This document shows, one piece after another, positions 58,101-64,000 of a stretch of DNA of 64,000 nt. How positions within the stretch are numbered: the stretch's first letter is position 1; every line of letters begins with the position of its first letter. The stretch is from Litoditis marina (taxonomy: Eukaryota > Nematoda > Chromadorea > Rhabditida > Rhabditidae), in contig OZ038434.1 of NCBI GenBank assembly GCA_964036275.1, positions 12,065,259 through 12,129,258 on the forward strand, in the 5' to 3' direction. The translations under genes were made by a program, and so were the position numbers. The notes beneath the pieces are model-generated. The model saw only the letters and a list, made by a program, of their open reading frames with translations, was not told the origin of the DNA and searched no databases.

Positions 58101-60909
58101 GCTGGCGAAAGTGGCCGAGCCGTTCTCAGCTCTGATGAAGGGAGGAAGTCAGGCCGAAGACGATATGAGCGACGAGGAGGAACAATGTAGGTTCAGACAT
58201 TGACTGAATCCTCGTTGTAGTTTGATCTCAAAACACGCCATATTATTTCCAAAAAAACAACGGGATCAGACCATACCTGTGAACGCCTGCTTTGGACAGA
58301 GCAAACCTGATACTACTGCAGTCATTCATGGCCGCTTGCAGTACGTCATCAAATATTCCAAACGTGTTTTCCAAGCAGTACAGTGACTTTTTGAAAAATT
58401 TTCGCTCAGATTTTTGACGGGTAGCATAAGTTTTTCACGTGCATTGTAACAAACATTTACAGTGCATTTGGCTGAGCTGACGGAAGATGAGCTGAATGTA
58501 ACAGACCTGATATTCGAGTATAGTCCGGAGGTGATCGAACTGAAACCAATGCTGCGTCCGTTCATTCTCGACTTCATCCCGGCTATCGGGGATATAGACG
58601 CCTTCATCAAAGTGCCGCGACCCGATGAGGTGGGTTGTTGTGCAAACTGAGAAAGAATTAATATTGATTATCGAGCTTCTTAAAATTTCTCTGGTTCTCA
58701 AGTTTCAATTTGTCTTAGTTTTGATTCAGGACCAGAAAAAATGTTTGAAATAGTTTGACCATGTTCATTTATGTGTTTCAACAGATATGACCTGATTCAA
58801 ATATTCATTACAATTCCATTAGATTTTAAGAGACGCATATTTTTTTCATTAAACACTGCGCGCAATAGATCATCTCATAATTGTGAGTTACAACTGTCGT
58901 TCCATTAGATCAGAACATCATCTCTCAGAAATACGAGGGTGCTAATCAACTAATGGAACTGAGATGCTTAGTAACAGCCGCACACACGACATTTTTAGCA
59001 AAACACGACATGCCGACAAAAAAATCTAAGGTAAGATAAAACTCATCTTATCTTCACTCAATGATACCATTTTCCGTTGTGATGAACTTCTGTTGAGGCC
59101 CCATTTGTTTTCAAAACCATGACGAGAATATATACGTCGAAAATGATTTGCTGTAGACCAATGGCCTCGTTTGAACACAGTTGTGCACTTTTGTTCGTTG
59201 TTCGTAGTTGACGCAGAGAGCGATATAAATGTATCTTATAAAACTTATATATTCTTATAATGTTAGTACACATTGCAGGTGGAGGACAACATTGGGCTGA
59301 CAGAGCTGGACGAACCAGCTGTGAAACAGAGCGATCCCACCATTCTCGATATGCAAATGAGGAGTGCAGCCAAAGAGGTTACTATCTGTCAAAACTGGAT
59401 GTCTAAGTTGTTAGTTGTCATACAAACAGAAACTAAGAAAAACTTCGTATAGGTCTTCATACAAATTGAAACTAAAAGACGCAAACAGAATGGAATCATA
59501 GCTGCAATTGAAGAAAAAACGACTTTCTCGACAGTTCAATTCACATTTACTTTCACTGTCTCTCTTCTATGATAAACATGTTTTGTTAGTACCTATGCAC
59601 ATTTAACAGATACGTTTGTATTTGAATAATTGTGAGCTCGTTTTTTGTAATTCTTGTTCTCAGGTGACGACTCAAGATGATGCTCCCGTGAAAAGACTAG
59701 AGCGAGCAGACAAGAATACTGATGAAATCGAGTCATGGATAACAAATATCAAGGCAAGTCACAAAATACCAAAAACAATGACGCAAATTGTTCAACTGTA
59801 TTTACGCTGGAAATTCGAACCTTTTATTTTATGTAAAAACTTGTTTTCGGTTTGAAATTGTATAGTGTAGGGCAATATCGGTCAGAGTTTGTTTACGAAC
59901 ACCTTTTAGAAGAACTATCTAAACGTTGCGCGGAGCAACTTCTCTGTTTTCTACAGTCTAGATGCATCTTTATATGACCTCGGTTGGTTCTTTCTCCGTT
60001 TTTCTAAAACACATAAAGTTTTTTACCGTATCGGAGGATGAAAAAATATAGAGCTTAATGCGATTGAATTTCTCACCAAGTTTAGGAGCTGCATCGTTCT
60101 CGCCCCGCCCAGTCAGTGCATTACAAGGGAGGAATGCCTGATATTGAGAAACTCATGCAAGAATGGTCACCTGAAGTAGAAAAGGCGCTGACAGAAGCCA
60201 AGGTAGGAGCAAACAACGACAAGAGATGTCAAAATGATCAAAATATGTGATTGATGTTGTTGTGTTGCCACTTTTCTCCGAAGAAAGAGAATGTTGAACT
60301 AAAAAGGTTTGTTCGTCTCGATAGTTAGCTTCCATTATCTCTCTTAGGTTTTTACCTCAACTGATATCAACTGATGTTCAAGTAAATAGCATAACGTGTT
60401 ACCAAAAATGTTATTTTTGCATGATGTTTCCCAAATCATGATAGTTGTATCAACTGAAACTTGCAGCTGCCAACAGCCGATCTGGACGTCTCTTTAGAAG
60501 AATACGCGGACATCTGCATGAATTTGGTGGACATCCCAGGTATACTCTAGTTTTCTCATTACAATGATTTTTCCCAAGAAATTGTGAGAGCTCTACTTCT
60601 TGATTGATACAAATGAAAACTCTAATTGTTATCTCTAACAGAAATAAAAAGTGGTAGCTTTGCACCCCAGTATTACAGCAGGTTGTTCAGAAAGTTACGT
60701 TCAACTTTGACTAAATCCGAGAATAACGTTTTTTTTTCCAACTTTAAACCTGCAATGTTTTTTTTTCAGCGGGCAAAAGCCGAATCCACGGTCTCCACCT
60801 GTTCTTCTCATTGTACAACGAGTTCAAGAATTCTCAACATTTCCGGAATCTGGCTCAAAATCACAACAGCAACAGCTATCAGGACACCACCGATCGACTC
60901 GAATTGTAA
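55151..60909 (+). CDS. dyf-6: Intraflagellar transport protein 46 homologue (465 residues, 13 exons)
   Basis: Exons are 55151-55342, 55564-55633, 56048-56152, 56475-56524, 57214-57289, 57527-57619, 58061-58186, 58463-58629, 59279-59377, 59664-59753, 60086-60202, 60467-60539 and 60770-60909 (TAA, with AATAAA just after). All phases close. The ATG follows TATTTAG directly, suggesting SL trans-splicing. The N-terminal about 220 residues are acidic and low-complexity (EDEPEPEPEEQEPD). The conserved IFT46 core follows: FEYSPEVIELKPMLRP, FIPAIGDIDAFIKVPRPDE, GLTELDEPAVKQSDPTIL and IHGLHLFFSLYNEFKNSQHF. IFT46 is an IFT-B subunit that carries cargo in cilia, and dyf-6 mutants of C. elegans are dye-filling defective. 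Exon 10 ends AAG followed by GCAAGT, a standard GC-AG donor. In the usual gene this family is single-copy, so the assignment is firm. Confidence 0.93.
58215..58280. repeat. GTAGTTTGAT foldback element, copy 3
   Basis: TTGTAGTTTGATCTCAAAAC opens it and GGGATCAGACCATACC closes it with a degraded arm. It lies in an intron of the IFT46 gene, 29 bp after the exon 58061-58186 donor. Confidence 0.65.
59754..60085 (+). other. dyf-6: GC-AG intron in dyf-6
   Basis: The donor reads AAATATCAAG then GCAAGT and the acceptor is GTTTAG before GAGCTGCATCG. The flanking codons (TNIK and ELHRS) stay in phase 0, and no GT donor nearby keeps both the frame and the IFT46 alignment. Confidence 0.8.
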
Positions 60910-61592
60910 AAAATAAACATGGTGATGTATTTCATTGTAACATTTAGTTACGAACTCGAAGAAAAACTAATTCAATTACATTTTTGTTGTATACGTTACA
61001 CGTTTGTGTTATGAGAAAGGTACTGGTCTTCATTAAATAATATTATTGTAGTTTCAAAAATGATCTTCGACAATTTGAATTGATTGACATGTGAAAGTTT
61101 TCATATTGGATATCAAGACAGAACTAACACGAACAGTCATAATGGGACATAAATGAGAAGCGGAAAGAATGTATTATAATTAATTTCTATAAGTAGGTGA
61201 GGTGAACACATTGCAACATTCGACAGGTACACATTCAATAATTATAGCCGTTCACACATTTGAATTTTGTTAACACAACAATCTACATCAGACTCTTGTG
61301 AAAACTGTGACCTTGTGAAAGTGTACTACTATCTAAACACGTCGTAACGTAACATGTTTGTGATCCAAGCTAAGTGCACAGTAACGTGAAATTAAAAAGT
61401 GCGATTGATATCAGACAAGAAAATTTCCCCGTGATTGTGCAGTTATTTTTACTAGTTAAATTGTTCTAGTTTTTCCCTTTGAAACTTTTGCAAACACCGC
61501 TCACATGAAGTTCAATCTTTTTCATAAACTTTGATAGGGGGAAGTTAGCCAATATTATTGTACCGAATCATTAGGAATAGCGAGATCTGATA
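60910..61592. other. Intergenic interval between dyf-6 and receptor B
   Basis: The two genes converge across 683 bp of AT-rich sequence. The dyf-6 polyadenylation signal AATAAA lies at 60912-60917. No coding signal or repeat copy was recognised in the rest. Confidence 0.65.
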
Positions 61593-63787
61593 TTAGTTAG
61601 TTCTCGGAAGGTGCGAAGGAAGATTGATACTGCTCACAGTCATTCGTGGTTTGAAACAGAATATGGCAACCACAAACTTTCGGTAATCTGCGATGAAACC
61701 CACGACCAGAATCGGTTCGATTAACATGGCCACAGTCATCAATGCCCCGAAACAATGGGGAATGTTACCCGGAGACACCTTCAGGAAGGCCAGCAGAAAA
61801 CACACCATCGGCGGGGTCAGGGTGAAGGTGAAGGGCAGAATAGCCTAGAAATAGTTGATTCGGAGACAACTGAGCACTGTTACTTTGTGGGAATTGGTGA
61901 TAACCTTATAACGCTCTCTGACAACTGGAACTGAGACTCTACATTTCACTCTCTCTTGACAAGCTTTGTATCATTTGCTTCAACAACTGTGGAAGATTAA
62001 TATTTGATGAAGTTAATTGTCATAGATTATGGTTTCAACTTTGTGAGAGAGAAAAACTCAGATCGCGTGCGCGCGACTATCCCGGCCTACAGTTTTCATC
62101 CATTGTCTCTCGCTTGTCAGACTCTTTGGTAGAACTAGTATTGCGTGCAACTCATGACTGAAGACGTTGAGGTTGGCTTCACGATGTGTTTTTCTGCCTA
62201 TTATGCAAATAACCACAGAAGCAGCAGTGTAAAAGCAGTACCTGTAGCACGAGCAGTACAAACATTCTTTTCTGATAGCGGAAACTGACGGAGCCGCCCT
62301 CTATTTGACGGACTGACGACCGGAAAGTCTTGATGATTTTGTATGTGCAGTGAGCCATGATGTTGGTTCCGAAGAAACTGAGAACAGTCACGGAGAGAAT
62401 TCCACTGATCATGTTCACATTTAACGAGTCGTCGGTGGGCAGCTGTAAACGAAACGGTAATCGACTGATTTTTTTTGAGCTGTTTGGACACATCATAAGA
62501 AAATAAGTCACTCAACCCCTGTCACAGTAATTGTCTACATTCTTTCAGAAGATGAAATAAGAACACTCGTTCGATGAATCGTTGTCGAGGTCTTCATCAT
62601 AAAATCAACTGACTCTCACGATAACATACTTTGTATTCGGTAGGTGATAAGGTGGACGTCGGGAATTTTCTAAATAACCTTCTGTCGGCTTCCAGCATGA
62701 GTTTATGAATGTTTCAACTCACATAAACATATCCTCCTATGTATCCAATATCATGAATATTGTATCCCGTACTTTGCATGAAGTTCTCCGCCAGTGCTAC
62801 AGTATGATCATCTCTCGGAGCGAGGGCGACCACAGAGATAATAATAAAGTACGTACTTAGGATAGAGAAGAAGATGATGACAAGAATAAGTCGATTCTTC
62901 GAATGGAACCAACTTCGGTTCGGGAAGCTAAATATTTAAATTAGAAATTTTCAGTTCAATGTTAAGCTTAAGTTTTTATGGTATTGAATACTTCCACGTT
63001 TAATTGTAGACTTACACAACAGTAAAATGAGGTTTTTTTGCATTCAGAGTGGGTCAGTAAACTCTGATGTTTTTCTATGCTTCATTCCGATTTAAACAAA
63101 CTTTGTCATTGCGGAAAGTCGATAAATGAACGAAGCTGTCAGCAAGATGAGAATGAGAGCGAAAGAGTTAGTGAATATGAACAGAATGGCGACCCCGACT
63201 TTCACGGAAATGAAGGGATTGGCTGCGAATACCACGTATTCACCCTTGTCCACGTGGAACTCCTGAAAAAAGTATGTTACAATATTAGAGGCCGTGTGCA
63301 GGAGTGTGCCGGCGGTCAGATGTCTACCTGCGTCTACTCAAATACGAACTATTTCTCTGCTCGATCATTCCGCGATCATACAAACCCCGCCAGATAGTGC
63401 CGAAGTAAAGCACGCAGAAAGGAAATCCTGCCGTTAACCTACGTATTATGGGCTGGCCAAACAAATATTTTGTAGTTTCACGCAGACCGTAGTTCTAATG
63501 TGGATGTGTTATACCGAATAACAGTGGTCCTCTAAGTAGGATTCGTCGAGAAATTCTGAATCCCCCATCCTAACTATTTTGGTGATGAAACTCTTTTCGC
63601 TCACCGGTATTGCTAGCGCATGACTCAAAGAGTACAGTACTCCCACAAAAGTGTTGATGAGAAGCAATATTTTGTAACCTTCAATGTTTTTTCCAGATTT
63701 GAACAATATTATTGGCAGAAGGCCAGCGTTGAGAAAGAACGCTAATGTCGCCGATGTAACAGAAATGTAGCCGAATGCATTCAACAT
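61593..63787 (-). CDS. Serpentine chemoreceptor B, Str-like superfamily, complete (333 residues)
   Basis: Exons are 63787-63605, 63262-63102, 62927-62723, 62442-62242 and 61844-61593 (TAA stop). All phases close, giving 334 codons. The protein starts MLNAFGYISVTSATLAFFLN and has seven hydrophobic segments. TM2 holds GKNIEGYKILLLINTF and ends HALAIP. TM7 is LMTVAMLIEPILVVGFIADY followed by RKF, the Str-like ending. Exon 2 ends at an unusual GTTTGT donor, supported because receptor A ends at the same residue and phase. An in-frame upstream Met exists, but the start at 63787 aligns with receptor A. A and B share every intron position and differ in sequence, so the duplication is not recent. Confidence 0.85.
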
Positions 63788-64000
63788 TTTTTTTCTTCTA
63801 TTTATCGGGTAAGCAGAAGTATTCACCACCTGTAAGCCATAGATTATCATACGATACAATTCAAAATAACAGGAAACAGAAGGTTAAAAAATTTAAAAAA
63901 AAACGAGAGTGCAACTCAACACCATAAAAGTTCATTAGAACTACTGCACTTGTGTACTTTCGGAACAAAAACAAAAAGATCATGGTGGGATAGAGGCGAA
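63788..64000. other. Upstream region of receptor B to the window end
   Basis: AT-rich, with a run of A residues near 63892-63903. It should hold the promoter of receptor B. No motif could be assigned. Confidence 0.5.

Overview
The window is nuclear DNA from a nematode, most likely Caenorhabditis or a close relative. Genes are cut into many short exons by small introns with TTTTCAG-type acceptors and GTAAGT/GTGAGT donors. ATGs often sit directly behind a trans-splice-like acceptor. One gene is clearly the IFT46 orthologue (dyf-6 in C. elegans). Serpentine chemoreceptor genes and short palindromic transposon remnants fill much of the rest. There are no bacterial operons, rRNA genes or CRISPR arrays. 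Exon coordinates below were worked out by hand from splice sites and reading phase. I mark where the phase chain closes and where it does not.

Layout. 1-7.7 kb (minus): a large acidic/proline-lysine-rich protein with about a dozen perfectly spaced 83-residue (249-bp) repeats, apparently followed by calponin-like (CLIK-type) repeat exons and running off the left edge. 8.0-12.7 kb (minus): an 11-exon, 447-residue coiled-coil protein. 14.6-23.1 kb or beyond (minus): a membrane-anchored, strongly reduced ADAM-family protein. 26.2-27.9 kb (plus): the 3' five-sixths of a serpentine receptor. 28.1-29.5 kb (minus): a small spliced secreted protein of about 104 residues. 29.5-36.6 kb: gene-poor DNA with GA-rich tracts, a tandem duplication and one small candidate gene at 31.1 kb. 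36.6-40.3 kb (minus) and 41.3-49.8 kb (plus): two divergently transcribed, clearly paralogous secreted cysteine-rich proteins. 50.3-52.7 kb (minus): a complete 327-residue chemoreceptor. 55.2-60.9 kb (plus): dyf-6/IFT46 with a matching X-box. 61.6-63.8 kb (minus): a complete 333-residue chemoreceptor paralogous to the previous one.

How the genes relate. The two chemoreceptors flank the ciliary transport gene. Chemoreceptors of this kind normally act in ciliated sensory neurons and IFT46 builds those cilia, but adjacency here may be coincidental. The divergent secreted pair shares exon borders, phases and motifs, so it came from a local inverted duplication. The left end looks like muscle/cytoskeletal territory, if the calponin-like exons do belong to the repeat gene. 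Introns and gaps carry several small inverted-repeat element families, including one copy split by a second element.
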